A DNA stretch of 64,000 bases from Fictibacillus gelatini DSM 15865 (GTDB lineage: Bacteria; Bacillota; Bacilli; Bacillales; Fictibacillaceae): NCBI RefSeq assembly GCF_000430745.1, contig NZ_AUMP01000004.1, positions 62,001-126,000 of the forward strand, in the 5' to 3' direction. Of the stretch, positions 39,426 through 48,424 are shown one piece after another. A program made the translations under genes and the position numbers. Every line of letters starts with the position of its first letter. The stretch's first letter is position 1. Under the pieces are notes generated by a model. It searched no databases. It was given only the letters and a program-made list of their open reading frames with translations, and had not been told where the DNA came from.

Positions 39426-42400
39426 CTAGTGAATTAGTGTACGTGTCCGGTCAGATTTTATTTCCAGCACGTTCGCACTTTTTGCAGCAGAAACAATTGG
39501 CTCATGGCACGTAAAATAAAGGACTTGATGGTCCCGGGCAACCGATTCAATCAGAGACAGCGCTTCCTTCGTCCGCTTTTTATCAAAATTCACAGCGATA
39601 TCATCCATAATAAAAGGAAGCCCTTCTTCTTGATAAAGGGAAGCTAATGCTAAGCGGAGCGTCAAGTAAAGCTGCTCTGCCGTTCCCCTGCTTAACTCGC
39701 TTACGCTAAACCGTATTCCATTCCTATCCTCTACAATGATCGTACCATTGTCGTTTGCCAACCACATGCTCGAATAACGGCCCGATGTGACTTTTTGAAA
39801 ATAGATAGACGCTTTTTCAATAATTTTCGGAAGGCGTTCAGTTTGATAACCTTCCTTCGTTTTTTTCAAGAGGTCATCAGCAAGACGGTAAACACTCCAT
39901 TTTTTTGCCATTGCTTGAAATTCGCTTTTAAGAAGCTCAAAGCGGTGCAAACATTCAGAGTATGATCCGCCTTCTTCCAATTGCGTCATTTTTACCGATA
40001 GCTCTGATTGCTTGGCCGCGCATGTTTCAAGCTCTTTTTCCAGTTGGTCTAAACTGTTTTGAAGTTCCTCAATTTCTTCATGTAGCCCTTTATTCCGATC
40101 GGCAAGTTGATTGGTGATCTCTTCAATTTCTTTGTCCGTGTACCCAGCGGCGTACATTTGGCTCATTAACGTTTGAAGGTTAGATCGAAGCTGTCTCCGC
40201 TCTTCAGCTATGGAAGCCTTCCTTCTGAACTCTTCTTCATTGGCTGCATTTGCTTGTTTCAATAAAGTTTGTATTTCTTTTTCATATTGTGTGATCTTCA
40301 TTTGAATCTCTTTTGCCCGTTCTTCATCATCATTGATCTTTGCTTGTAATTGTTTGTAAATTATCTTTTTATCTTTCTCTTTCGTTAACATTTCTTGCAT
40401 TCGGCTTATTTGTTGAACAAACGATTCAAGGCGAGTGAGATTCAATTTAGAAGCGATGCGCCCAATCTTTTGAATCATCTCTTGTATTTCGTGCTGAACA
40501 TAGGCAAGGCGGGCCTGGAGTTGTTCTTCTCGTTTCAAAACCCCCTTCAACTTTTCTAATTTTTCGAAGTACCCCGGAATGAATAAATGTTCCTTTTCTC
40601 CCGGGTAGCCATATCGGTCGCACCATTCTATCTGCTTCTTTTCATTCTGATGTTCGGCAATTTCTAATTGGTCATAATCTGAAACAACAGACTGGTATCG
40701 CCGTTCCTCCTCTTGCACACGATCTTTTATATGTCGATAGGCCTGTCTGTTTTCAAAATCGCTGGAAAGCTGGCGTTCAATTTCCTTTGCCTCATCCCTT
40801 TGGATGCATTCTTCGCAAGTATCCTTGAGCGTTTGGATCCGTTCAAGCAACCTCTCTTTCTCTTTTTGCAGAATAGCATGGAGAGGGCTTTTCTTTACAT
40901 TCATTTTCCATTGAAAGCCGCCTGCTATTAATAGAAGCAGCCCAACTAAACACCCAAAAAAATAATGATGCTGGCTCATGAAGTAACTTGATAGACCAAT
41001 AGCGAGAAGAAAAGATAGAATCGCTTGCATCGGAGGATTTCTTCGATCCCCCCCTGCTGAATATTGCAGCTGCCTTTCAATCGATTCAACCTGGCCTTCA
41101 AGTCGGTTTCTTTCATCCAATTGCTTTTCACTCGCTTTAAACTGAGCCACTTTCTCCTCTAAACGGTCTCGTTCCTCTTTTGGCAAAAGGCATGCATATA
41201 ATTTTCGTTCCTGCGCTTCTGAACGTTCCAATGCCTCTCGCGCACGGTTGAGCTCATCATCCAACAGCTTTTTCTTTTGAACGAAAAAATCTTTTTCTTT
41301 CAGTAGTTTTACAAGTTCATCTTTTGCCGCAAGACTCGTATTCAATGTTTGTAACCTGTCGCCTGTCCATTCTTCGCCGACATCTTGCACGAGCTCCTCC
41401 TGCTCGGCTTCAATCGCCTTAAGCCGCTCTTTTAAACTGCTCTCTTCCTTTTGGAGCCGTTCAAACGTAACGGCCTGCTGATTGAGGTATGTAATTTCTC
41501 CTTCGAGCGAAAGAATTTCTAAAGAGGGCGCTAGCGTTTTCTCTTTAGCTTTCGTGTCGTTCAGGCGATTCGTATAGAATTCCCATTCGCCTTTTAGTGG
41601 AACGAGCTGTGCCTTTAATTGTTCCAACCGGGATAACCCGTTTTCTGGAAATGGTTCATCCCCCAGTTGATAAAGCTCCATCTCATATTTCCGTTTTTCT
41701 TTAAGGTACGGCATGAGATTTGCCCATTTTTCGAATTGGGCTATTTTTTCCTTCCGCTCCGCCTTTTTAAACGTTTGTTCCTTTATCATTTCTTGAAGCC
41801 TGGCCCTTTCTGTCGCCATCGCTTCATATTCCTCATTTTTACGTTCCCATTTAAGCAGCTCTTCTTCCGCCTTTTGGAGCTCGGCCAATTTTTCATTCAT
41901 CGGCGGTTTTCTTCCACCCGGCTTAAACAAGTCGGCCTGCTGTTTTTCTAAAAAAGCTTCAAGCTCAAGAAGTTCTTTACTTCCGGTCATTCCCGCACTT
42001 AACAGAAAGTTGCCCAGTTCATTTTCATTGATCTTTTCAATTCCTTGAAGACCGTCCAAATCAAAACAATAAATGCCTTGAAAAAAGCTTTTTTCCATTC
42101 CATTAAGTATTGCGGAGAGGAACGTTTCATCTTTCCGATCACCATTTTCCAAATAGATATTGACCTCTCCCGCAGCTTTTGTCGCAATTCGCTCAACAGT
42201 CACCGTTCCGTACTTTTTCGTTTCCACTGTCAGCCGGCCGCCTGGTGTATTGCCGTCTTTTGGTTCATAGCGCTTTTCACTTTGCAGCTTTGTCGAGAAA
42301 CCGAACAAAATAGATTGGATAAACTGCATGATCGTTGATTTTCCTGCTTCATTTTCGCCGAAAATCACATTCATCCCTGGCGAAAACTGATCGATTTGCA

Positions 42401-42449
42401 AATTGTGAAATTGCCCGAAGTGATAGATATGCAGGCTTTTAATCCGCAT
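39426..42449 (-). CDS. yhaN: Rad50/SbcC-like ATPase YhaN
   Basis: A 1007-residue SMC-like ATPase: N-terminal Walker A (VIFGENEAGKSTIMQFI, residues 29-45), long charged coiled-coil arms, and a C-terminal ATPase half with signature VSELSRGTAEQLYLTLRLALA and Walker B LPFIMDDIAVNFD. A hydrophobic double segment near residues 470-510 (ILSFLLAIGLSSYFM, FFGCLVGLLLLIAGG) interrupts the coiled coil, so the middle may be membrane-bound. No zinc hook CxxC is obvious. It follows yhaO by 12 bp. The pair probably forms an Mre11/Rad50-type DNA-end complex. Confidence 0.93.
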   Translation of the reverse strand: MRIKSLHIYHFGQFHNLQIDQFSPGMNVIFGENEAGKSTIMQFIQSILFGFSTKLQSEKRYEPKDGNTPGGRLTVETKKYGTVTVERIATKAAGEVNIYLENGDRKDETFLSAILNGMEKSFFQGIYCFDLDGLQGIEKINENELGNFLLSAGMTGSKELLELEAFLEKQQADLFKPGGRKPPMNEKLAELQKAEEELLKWERKNEEYEAMATERARLQEMIKEQTFKKAERKEKIAQFEKWANLMPYLKEKRKYEMELYQLGDEPFPENGLSRLEQLKAQLVPLKGEWEFYTNRLNDTKAKEKTLAPSLEILSLEGEITYLNQQAVTFERLQKEESSLKERLKAIEAEQEELVQDVGEEWTGDRLQTLNTSLAAKDELVKLLKEKDFFVQKKKLLDDELNRAREALERSEAQERKLYACLLPKEERDRLEEKVAQFKASEKQLDERNRLEGQVESIERQLQYSAGGDRRNPPMQAILSFLLAIGLSSYFMSQHHYFFGCLVGLLLLIAGGFQWKMNVKKSPLHAILQKEKERLLERIQTLKDTCEECIQRDEAKEIERQLSSDFENRQAYRHIKDRVQEEERRYQSVVSDYDQLEIAEHQNEKKQIEWCDRYGYPGEKEHLFIPGYFEKLEKLKGVLKREEQLQARLAYVQHEIQEMIQKIGRIASKLNLTRLESFVQQISRMQEMLTKEKDKKIIYKQLQAKINDDEERAKEIQMKITQYEKEIQTLLKQANAANEEEFRRKASIAEERRQLRSNLQTLMSQMYAAGYTDKEIEEITNQLADRNKGLHEEIEELQNSLDQLEKELETCAAKQSELSVKMTQLEEGGSYSECLHRFELLKSEFQAMAKKWSVYRLADDLLKKTKEGYQTERLPKIIEKASIYFQKVTSGRYSSMWLANDNGTIIVEDRNGIRFSVSELSRGTAEQLYLTLRLALASLYQEEGLPFIMDDIAVNFDKKRTKEALSLIESVARDHQVLYFTCHEPIVSAAKSANVLEIKSDRTRTLIH

Positions 42450-42461
42450 CTTTCCACCTCC

Positions 42462-43679
42462 TTATTCTTTTAATAGAGACATAAGTAAAAGTGATTCCGC
42501 TTCTTTCATCAATTCTTTTTTCTCTTCGGAAGTAAAGGCTTCTAAATAACGCCTTGCTTTTTTATGTAAAAACAATTCAGAAACAGCTTGATCCACCTCT
42601 TCATAGCTGTCAATATTCCGCAATAATCCGCCAACAAAATGGGTCTCATTTACAAGTTTCTCTCTATCCCATTTCGGCATCGTTTTTACAATAATTTGAT
42701 AGGGATAAACGAACGACGAATGTTCCTCTTCCCCTTCTTGTATCATTTCAAGCATCTCATCTAAAAATTGGCCGTTTAGTTCATGGTGGAAATCCGAATC
42801 TCCTTCAAGGATAAGCTTAACTAAAACACCCTTTCCGTACTCGCGAAGCCCTTCTTTTATTTGTAAGCTCTTTTCTACAAGCTCAGAAAGGTTTGAAAAA
42901 GAGGCAATGTTGATTTTTTCCTCATGCCAAATAATATCCTGCGTTTCGTGAAAAACAGCTGTTGCTTGCTTGCCATTCAGCTGAATGACATAACAGCCTT
43001 TTTTTCCTGTTTCTTTCGGATGCCGTCCTTGAATGTTCCCCGGGTAAATGATCGGTGGATCATGATGCAATTCGATTCGTTTATGGATATGGCCAAGCGC
43101 CCAATAATCATAATTTTTTCCAATTAGCTCTTCCACTTGAAACGGCGCGTAAGGATCATGACCGCTACGCCCTTCAGCATTCCCGTGTAAAATTCCAATA
43201 TGATAACATTCATCGGTTCCATCGGGATAAAGATGGACGCGGTTTTCCATCACGGCACGCTTTTCATAGCTGAAACCGTGAATCATCGCCAATCGTTTTC
43301 CGTCTTTTTCATATGCGATACTTTCCACTTGTCCACCGCTAAAAAAATGAACCGATTCCGGCCAATGAAGATCCACCCATTTCCCTTCTAAATGGTCATG
43401 ATTGCCGTGAACAATATAAACCGGGATGTTCTTTTCACTTAGCCGTTCCAATTCCCTTCGCAGCCGGGTTTGCGCCCGCAGGCTCCGGTCTTGCCCATCA
43501 TATAAATCACCGGCAATAATGACAAAATCAACCTCTTCCTGTATCGCAGTTTGAACGACCTGTTTGAACGCCTGGAAAGTGCTGTTTTGAATTCGTTTAA
43601 ATATCGAGGTCGGCAAATGATAGAGTCCTTTAAACGGGCTGTCAAGATGTAAGTCCGCACAGTGCAAAAATTTAAGCAT
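42462..43679 (-). CDS. yhaO: DNA repair exonuclease YhaO (SbcD/Mre11-like)
   Basis: A 405-residue metallophosphoesterase. Metal-ligand motifs are CADLHLDSPF, VIIAGDLYDGQ, YIVHGNHDHLEG, IGILHGNAEG and YWALGHIHKRIEL. The C-terminal 150 residues are the capping and partner-binding part. It is expected to nick or resect DNA ends together with YhaN. First gene of the yhaO-yhaN pair. The ATG at 43679 follows GGAGGGG. Confidence 0.93.
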   Translation of the reverse strand: MLKFLHCADLHLDSPFKGLYHLPTSIFKRIQNSTFQAFKQVVQTAIQEEVDFVIIAGDLYDGQDRSLRAQTRLRRELERLSEKNIPVYIVHGNHDHLEGKWVDLHWPESVHFFSGGQVESIAYEKDGKRLAMIHGFSYEKRAVMENRVHLYPDGTDECYHIGILHGNAEGRSGHDPYAPFQVEELIGKNYDYWALGHIHKRIELHHDPPIIYPGNIQGRHPKETGKKGCYVIQLNGKQATAVFHETQDIIWHEEKINIASFSNLSELVEKSLQIKEGLREYGKGVLVKLILEGDSDFHHELNGQFLDEMLEMIQEGEEEHSSFVYPYQIIVKTMPKWDREKLVNETHFVGGLLRNIDSYEEVDQAVSELFLHKKARRYLEAFTSEEKKELMKEAESLLLMSLLKE

Positions 43680-43825
43680 GATTTCCCCTCCTCTACTACC
43701 ATTCTTGCCAATATTTTATCATAAATACGAAAATACGTTCTATCTCAATTTTTCATTTCATAGAAAGGAAATTTTCTTTAAAAAGCGAAATAGAAAAGTA
43801 GTATGGAGTGAAAGGAGTTACGACA

Positions 43826-44011
43826 TTGAAAACCTACTTTTTAACAGCATTTGATAAAAGCGGAGAGAAATTGTTAGATGAAACGATTCAGGCAGAAAAT
43901 GATCAAGAAGCGAAAAAACTCGGTGAAGCCCGCTTAAAAGAAGCCAATTGCCATGAACATACTCACCGCCTTACATCCCCCGCGGGGCAATTGCTTTTGT
44001 TTCATCGGTAA
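43826..44011 (+). CDS. YhzC-like small protein (61 aa)
   Basis: The TTG at 43826, eight bases after AAAGGAG, opens a 61-codon frame beginning K-T-Y-F-L-T-A-F-D-K-S-G. The sequence has a beta-type start and a helical QAENDQEAKKLGEARLKE. It resembles the small YhzC protein of B. subtilis, found in the same neighbourhood. A longer frame from a GTG at 43808 would start inside the ribosome site. Function unknown. Confidence 0.65.
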   Translation: MKTYFLTAFDKSGEKLLDETIQAENDQEAKKLGEARLKEANCHEHTHRLTSPAGQLLLFHR

Positions 44012-44016
44012 TAATT

Positions 44017-44045
44017 AACCCGATGCTGTAAGCCAGCACCGGGTT
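44017..44045 (+). terminator. Terminator of the YhzC-like gene
   Basis: AACCCGATGCTG and CAGCACCGGGTT pair across five bases with one mismatch, followed by ATTTTT. Confidence 0.8.
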
Positions 44046-44158
44046 ATTTTTAAAATCAAGCTTCTTCATATTATATTTTTTACTTTCCCGGTTAGCGCCG
44101 GACACTGGATCTATTTTCCCGCACTTTTAATAAAGAGCGCCTTGATCGGATCTGAAAA

Positions 44159-44366
44159 AACTTAAGCGAAAAGCTTGTCTAATGGACAAAAGAGTGACCC
44201 AGAGAAAGAAATCTGTCTAATCGAATTCGTCTCACGGACAAAAATACGGTCCGGAGGAAAAAATCTGTCCAATAGAATCCGTCTCTCGGACAAAATTATG
44301 TTCCGGAGCCAGCAATCTGTCCAATAGAATCCGTCTCAGGGACAAAAAAGCAGTCCCAAAGAATGT
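44159..44366. repeat. 52-bp tandem repeat, about four degenerate copies
   Basis: Copies start at about 44159 (degenerate), 44211, 44263 and 44315, exactly 52 bp apart. The common core is CTGTCYAATMGAATYCGTCTC followed by GGACAAAA and a TCC-GGAG block. The first copy lacks about 14 bp of the core. Each unit contains TGTCC and GGACA in inverse orientation, so each can form a small hairpin. No gene is present in 44046-44451. Confidence 0.8.
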
Positions 44367-44451
44367 TCAAAGGCTCAAGTCCTCTACTATTTGATTGGGA
44401 AAAGGAATATTAAAAAGAGTTTGTCTATCCATTTCGGAGAAACATATGTGT

Positions 44452-45018
44452 CTACTGCATTGGATTGGCAAAATCATTGATGAGAATGCGTACATTGTCT
44501 CCCTGTTGGATGACTCCTGGCCGCTCAACCGCGCATACGATCCCGCGTCGTCTGTAGGCCGTACGGACGAACTTAGCCGCCAACTTTGGATGTTCTTGAA
44601 AATGTTTCTGAATTTCTTCTCCTGGAAATTTGCATGGCTGGTTTTCCCCCATACAAATAAGCCCGGCGCCACTCGGAAACAATATCCGCGATCCGATCGT
44701 TAGCTTTGTCAAATCGGGGAATCCGCTCATTAATAGATTTGCTCCCAGCCATTCCGGTAATACTTTTTCAATTCCTAATTGTTCCGCGATTACTTCACAT
44801 TCTTCAACAGATAAAATGGTGATTTGCCGGCGATTCATAATTTCCGTTCCTCTCGGGTACATCGGCTGGCGTGAATCAGCGCGGCTCGTTATGCCGAAAT
44901 GCCGGTCACCCGGAATCCCCCCAAATTCGAGTTTTACCTCCGGAATCCGGCGGGTCACAAACGTATCCGGCTGATCGGCAATTAAAATAGCTTCAATGGT
45001 AGATTCAACGGTTTTCAT
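44452..45018 (-). CDS. MOSC-domain protein
   Basis: A 188-residue protein with a MOSC domain, the sulfur-carrier beta-barrel domain related to the C-terminus of molybdenum cofactor sulfurase. Visible features are the start VESTIEAILIADQPD, KLEFGGIPGDRHFG, RGTEIMNRRQITILS, GANLLMSGFPDL, and the conserved cysteine in GENQPCKFPG. Substrate unknown, possibly detoxification as for YiiM-type proteins. The ATG at 45018 follows GGAGGGG and overlaps the stop of a 26-codon upstream frame (45015-45095). Single gene. The tandem repeat lies beyond its 3' end. Confidence 0.88.
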   Translation of the reverse strand: MKTVESTIEAILIADQPDTFVTRRIPEVKLEFGGIPGDRHFGITSRADSRQPMYPRGTEIMNRRQITILSVEECEVIAEQLGIEKVLPEWLGANLLMSGFPDLTKLTIGSRILFPSGAGLICMGENQPCKFPGEEIQKHFQEHPKLAAKFVRTAYRRRGIVCAVERPGVIQQGDNVRILINDFANPMQ

Positions 45019-45423
45019 TGGCAATTCCCCTCCTGAAAGATGAAGCCCGTTACGTAGCAGCTTGTAAAAATGAATTTCTTCTTTACTCGGTCCATTTGTT
45101 TATTTGGGCCGCCCCCTCCTGCTCTCTATTGCATTAATTTATCATGCAGGGAAAAACTTTCATATCAGTTTGCGCGAGTTTTTAGTATTTATTGGCTATT
45201 CTCGCTACTTTTGTACCATTTGCCTTAAAGCCGATAAAAATTTAACAGGGCTGGGTTGGTTATAAAAGCGGGTAAAAAAATAAAGCAAGCTTACTACACA
45301 TTCAAAAAACACGAAGAAGCCCGGCTGTTGGATCAGACAGCCCGGGCTTCTTCTATTCCGTTCTTTTATTGTACCCCCTAAGGCACGCCTTCGGATCAAA
45401 AGGCTTGCACTATTGTTTATCTC
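45019..45423. other. Intergenic region between the MOSC gene and aldehyde dehydrogenase
   Basis: Contains the terminator at 45313-45353 and a short frame that overlaps the MOSC start. Nothing else is supported. An AGGAGGGGG motif near 45112-45120 is 16 bases from the nearest ATG and is probably not used. Confidence 0.3.
45313..45353 (-). terminator. Terminator downstream of aldehyde dehydrogenase
   Basis: GAAGAAGCCCGGCTG pairs with CAGCCCGGGCTTCTTC across ten bases with one bulge. A run of six T follows on the minus strand. Confidence 0.8.
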
Positions 45424-46908
45424 CTATTTTAAGTTAATCCAGACACTCTTCACTTCAGTATAGTTATTCAGCGCATAAGATCCCATTTCACGGCCGATGC
45501 CGGATTGTTTGTAACCTCCAAATGGAGAAGCGGCATCAAATGCGTTGTAGCAGTTCACCCATACCGTACCGGCTTTTAAGCGGTTGGCGACATAGTGGGC
45601 ATTTTTAATATTTTCCGTCCAGAGTCCTGCGGCCAGGCCATAATCGGATCGATTGGCGCGGTCAATCACTTCATCCAACTCTTCAAACGGCATTGCCGCA
45701 ACGACTGGACCGAAAATTTCTTCTTTCGCGATCGTCATTTCGTCATTGACATCAGCGAAAATGGTTGGTTCAACGAAATAGCCTTTTTCAAACGGCACAG
45801 AACCGCCGGTTAGAAGTTCAGCCCCTTCGTCTTTTCCTTTTTCAATATAGCTTAAGACACGGTTATGCTGCTCTTCGGATACGAGAGGTCCCATATTCGT
45901 TTCAGGATCAAGGCCAGGACCTTGCTTAATGCTTTTTGCATGTGACACAAGATCAGCCACGACATTGTCGAACGCTTTTTTCTGGATAAATAGGCGGGAT
46001 CCCGCACAACAAACTTGTCCCTGATTGAACATAATGCCGCTTAATGCCCCTGGAATGGCGCGGGACATATCTGCATCCGGCAAAATGATGTTCGGAGACT
46101 TGCCACCAAGTTCAAGGGTAACCCGTTTTAACGTTTTGGAGGCATTTTCCATAATGAGTTTGCCGACTTCTGTTGAACCGGTAAACGCAATTTTGTTCAC
46201 ATCCGGATGGTCAACTAATGCCGCTCCTGTTTCACCCGCACCCGTAACAACGTTAATGACGCCTTCCGGGAATCCTGCTTCCTGCGCCAATTGCGCCAGG
46301 TATAATGCCGAAAGAGGTGTTTGTTCGGCAGGTTTCAACACGACCGTACATCCTGTTGCAAGCGCCGCCCCAAGTTTCCACGCTGCCATAAGAAGCGGGA
46401 AGTTCCACGGAATGATTTGGCCAACAACGCCAACAGGCTCATGACGAGTATAGTTAAAGAAGTTTCCGGCGACCGGAATCGTTTGTCCGACAATCTTAGT
46501 TGCCCATCCTGCATAATAACGGAAATGGTCAATCGCAAGCGGAACGTCCGCATTTTTCGTTTCATTGATCGGTTTCCCGTTGTCGAGTGTGTCAAGCTGT
46601 GCAAGTTCATCTTTATGTTCTTCCATTAAATCAGCAAGCTTATAAATCAATTGCCCACGCTTTGATGCGCTCATTTTTGACCAATAGCCAGTTTCAAATG
46701 CCTTGCGGGCAGCTTTAACCGCTCTGTCAATGTCTTCTTTGCCGCCCTCCGCAACGACAGCAAGAACTTCTCCAGTTGAAGGATTTAATGTTTCAAATGT
46801 TTTTCCCGATTGAGAAGCTACCCATTCACCATTAATGAAATGCTTCTTCGTGCCATTTAAAAATTCTGCAACTTTCGGTAACAAATTGAGACTAACTGTT
46901 TTTTCCAT
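45424..46908 (-). CDS. NAD(P)-dependent aldehyde dehydrogenase (DhaS/AldA type)
   Basis: A 494-residue aldehyde dehydrogenase. Conserved motifs are [18 protein letters not shown], the nucleotide-binding [11 protein letters not shown], the base glutamate in [12 protein letters not shown], the catalytic cysteine in [13 protein letters not shown], and EEIFGPVV. The class converts aliphatic or aromatic aldehydes to acids. The substrate cannot be inferred from the neighbourhood, which is otherwise yha/yhe conserved genes. Good ribosome site (AAGGAGGATTC) and own terminator, so probably monocistronic. Confidence 0.93.
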   Translation of the reverse strand: MEKTVSLNLLPKVAEFLNGTKKHFINGEWVASQSGKTFETLNPSTGEVLAVVAEGGKEDIDRAVKAARKAFETGYWSKMSASKRGQLIYKLADLMEEHKDELAQLDTLDNGKPINETKNADVPLAIDHFRYYAGWATKIVGQTIPVAGNFFNYTRHEPVGVVGQIIPWNFPLLMAAWKLGAALATGCTVVLKPAEQTPLSALYLAQLAQEAGFPEGVINVVTGAGETGAALVDHPDVNKIAFTGSTEVGKLIMENASKTLKRVTLELGGKSPNIILPDADMSRAIPGALSGIMFNQGQVCCAGSRLFIQKKAFDNVVADLVSHAKSIKQGPGLDPETNMGPLVSEEQHNRVLSYIEKGKDEGAELLTGGSVPFEKGYFVEPTIFADVNDEMTIAKEEIFGPVVAAMPFEELDEVIDRANRSDYGLAAGLWTENIKNAHYVANRLKAGTVWVNCYNAFDAASPFGGYKQSGIGREMGSYALNNYTEVKSVWINLK

Positions 46909-47048
46909 TTGAATCCTCCTTACAATATTGGTTCTTACATTACATACATTCGACCCCCTCCCTTGGAAACCCTTTCATTTCTACGGTATATTTACATTTG
47001 TAATCAAATTGAAAAATTTTCGATTTAATTCGACAAATTTAAGCAACA

Positions 47049-47075
47049 TAAAAAGCTCCCAGGAAGGAGCTTTTA
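47049..47075 (-). terminator. Terminator after the HAD phosphatase gene
   Basis: AAAAGCTCC and GGAGCTTTT pair across a short CAGGAA loop. The hairpin touches the stop codon. Confidence 0.7.
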
Positions 47076-47921
47076 CTGAAACATGCTAACACGCAGCTGT
47101 TTTCTGAAGACTTCTTTAATCATATAGGAGACGCCGAGTTGATCATTTGTCCGGGTGATCCACTTTGCACTCCTTTTTACTTCTTCCGGGCTATTTCCCA
47201 TCGCCACCCCGAGTCCGGCAAGCTCAATCATTTCCTTATCGCTATATGAGTCACCAACAGCGACCATTTCTTGAGGTGCGATGCCCAGCTTGCTTCCTAA
47301 TAGGATCAATCCGCTTGCTTTCGTTACTTTCGGAGGGGTGATTTCAAAATTGCAATAAGCTGATGAGGTGATTTCAAACTCCGGAAATTGTGTTTTCAAA
47401 TGTTGATACGCCGATTTCCGTTCTTTTTCATCCAAAAATTGAACATCAATTTTCGGCGGTGCGACGGAATGCTTTAGAACGTGGTCACCTAAATCTTCTG
47501 TAAACGTTACTGGATAAAATAACGGATCCCCGGTCCCAAGCGTTAATTTCGCAACAAGTTGATTTTTTTGCTTCACCTGGTTGCCAACCGAATATCGCTC
47601 ATGGACGAGACGGATGTGGCATTCATAATTTTCTAAGAGCTGAACGATTTCATACGTATCCTGCTCCGATATTCTCGATTCATACAGAGGTTTATCAATA
47701 TCTGAAGCGATAAAACCACCGTTATGGCTAATTAAATAACTATTTAACTTAAGGGCTTTAGCGACCTTTTTCGTTGATGGAAAGTTCCGGCCCGCAGCAA
47801 GTGTCACATATACCCCTTTCTTCTTCACATATTCAATTGCGTCCTTGGTCTCCCTGTCAAGGCGAAAATTGCTTCTTAACAAGGTTCCATCGATGTCAAG
47901 GGCAAGCAGTTTGTAAACCAA
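47073..47921 (-). CDS. yhaX: Cof-type HAD phosphatase YhaX
   Basis: A 282-residue haloacid dehalogenase-fold sugar phosphatase of the Cof subfamily. Motif I is LLALDIDGTLLRSN, motif II LAAGRNF, motif III lysine in KVTKASGLILLG, and motif IV AVGDSYSDKEMIELAG. A type C2 cap lies between. Substrates of this class are sugar phosphates, pyridoxal phosphate or FMN. The start is a TTG six bases after GAGGGGG. The name follows B. subtilis YhaX, which lies near yheA. Confidence 0.88.
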   Translation of the reverse strand: MVYKLLALDIDGTLLRSNFRLDRETKDAIEYVKKKGVYVTLAAGRNFPSTKKVAKALKLNSYLISHNGGFIASDIDKPLYESRISEQDTYEIVQLLENYECHIRLVHERYSVGNQVKQKNQLVAKLTLGTGDPLFYPVTFTEDLGDHVLKHSVAPPKIDVQFLDEKERKSAYQHLKTQFPEFEITSSAYCNFEITPPKVTKASGLILLGSKLGIAPQEMVAVGDSYSDKEMIELAGLGVAMGNSPEEVKRSAKWITRTNDQLGVSYMIKEVFRKQLRVSMFQ

Positions 47922-47994
47922 GGCGATCCCCCTCTTCCCATATAAAGTAGTATTCCTTTATCACCATATGTTAAAAAGGGAGGAATTAGAACAA

Positions 47995-48028
47995 AAACTC
48001 CCCTGCTCTTTATAGAACAGAGGAGTTT
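47995..48028 (-). terminator. Terminator of yheB-yheA
   Basis: AACTCC-CTG-TCT type stem with its complement around a short loop, followed on the minus strand by TTTTTG, just after the yheA stop. Confidence 0.7.
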
Positions 48029-48030
48029 GG

Positions 48031-48387
48031 TTATTCTTTATCGATCATCGGTCCGTAAAGCTCTTCAAGCGGTTTCGTAATGATCCGGTTTAAGTCCGCG
48101 ATCATTAAGCTCATACGCTGTTCGGTTTCCATTAATTTTGTAATGACTTCATGTTGTTGAACGTTTTGGAACAGCTGTTGTGCCCTTTCGATTTCTTCCG
48201 GACTTACTTGCTGTCCGGCAACTTGTTTTTGCTGCAAGTTCATTTGCAACTCGCGAAAATCATCAAATGCGCGTTTAGCATTTGGATCGTTGTCCACCTC
48301 ATCATAGCAGGCTTTTAACGTCTGAAACTCACTGCTGTCGCGGAGTGCTTTTTCAAGATCGTACGCAAGATCATATAGATTCGGCAT
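48031..48387 (-). CDS. yheA: YlbF/YmcA-family protein YheA
   Basis: A 118-residue helical protein of the YlbF/YmcA/YheA family: DLAYDLEKALRDSSEFQ, DPNAKRAFDDFRELQMNLQ, and EQRMSLMIADLNRIITKPLEELY. YlbF and YmcA form the Y-complex that controls RNase Y. YheA itself has no proven role. It lies 37 bp after yheB and shares its terminator. Confidence 0.93.
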   Translation of the reverse strand: MPNLYDLAYDLEKALRDSSEFQTLKACYDEVDNDPNAKRAFDDFRELQMNLQQKQVAGQQVSPEEIERAQQLFQNVQQHEVITKLMETEQRMSLMIADLNRIITKPLEELYGPMIDKE

Positions 48388-48424
48388 TGTAAAACTCCCT
48401 TAATTTTTATTTGCGATCATTCAA

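Noticed and set aside
44159-44366. CRISPR array
   Set aside because: The 52-bp units are contiguous and similar throughout, without unique spacers, and no cas genes are present.
45015-45095. 26-codon frame overlapping the MOSC start (ATGA)
   Set aside because: The overlap is suggestive of coupling, but the nearest ribosome site is 16 bases from its ATG and the peptide has no recognisable feature.
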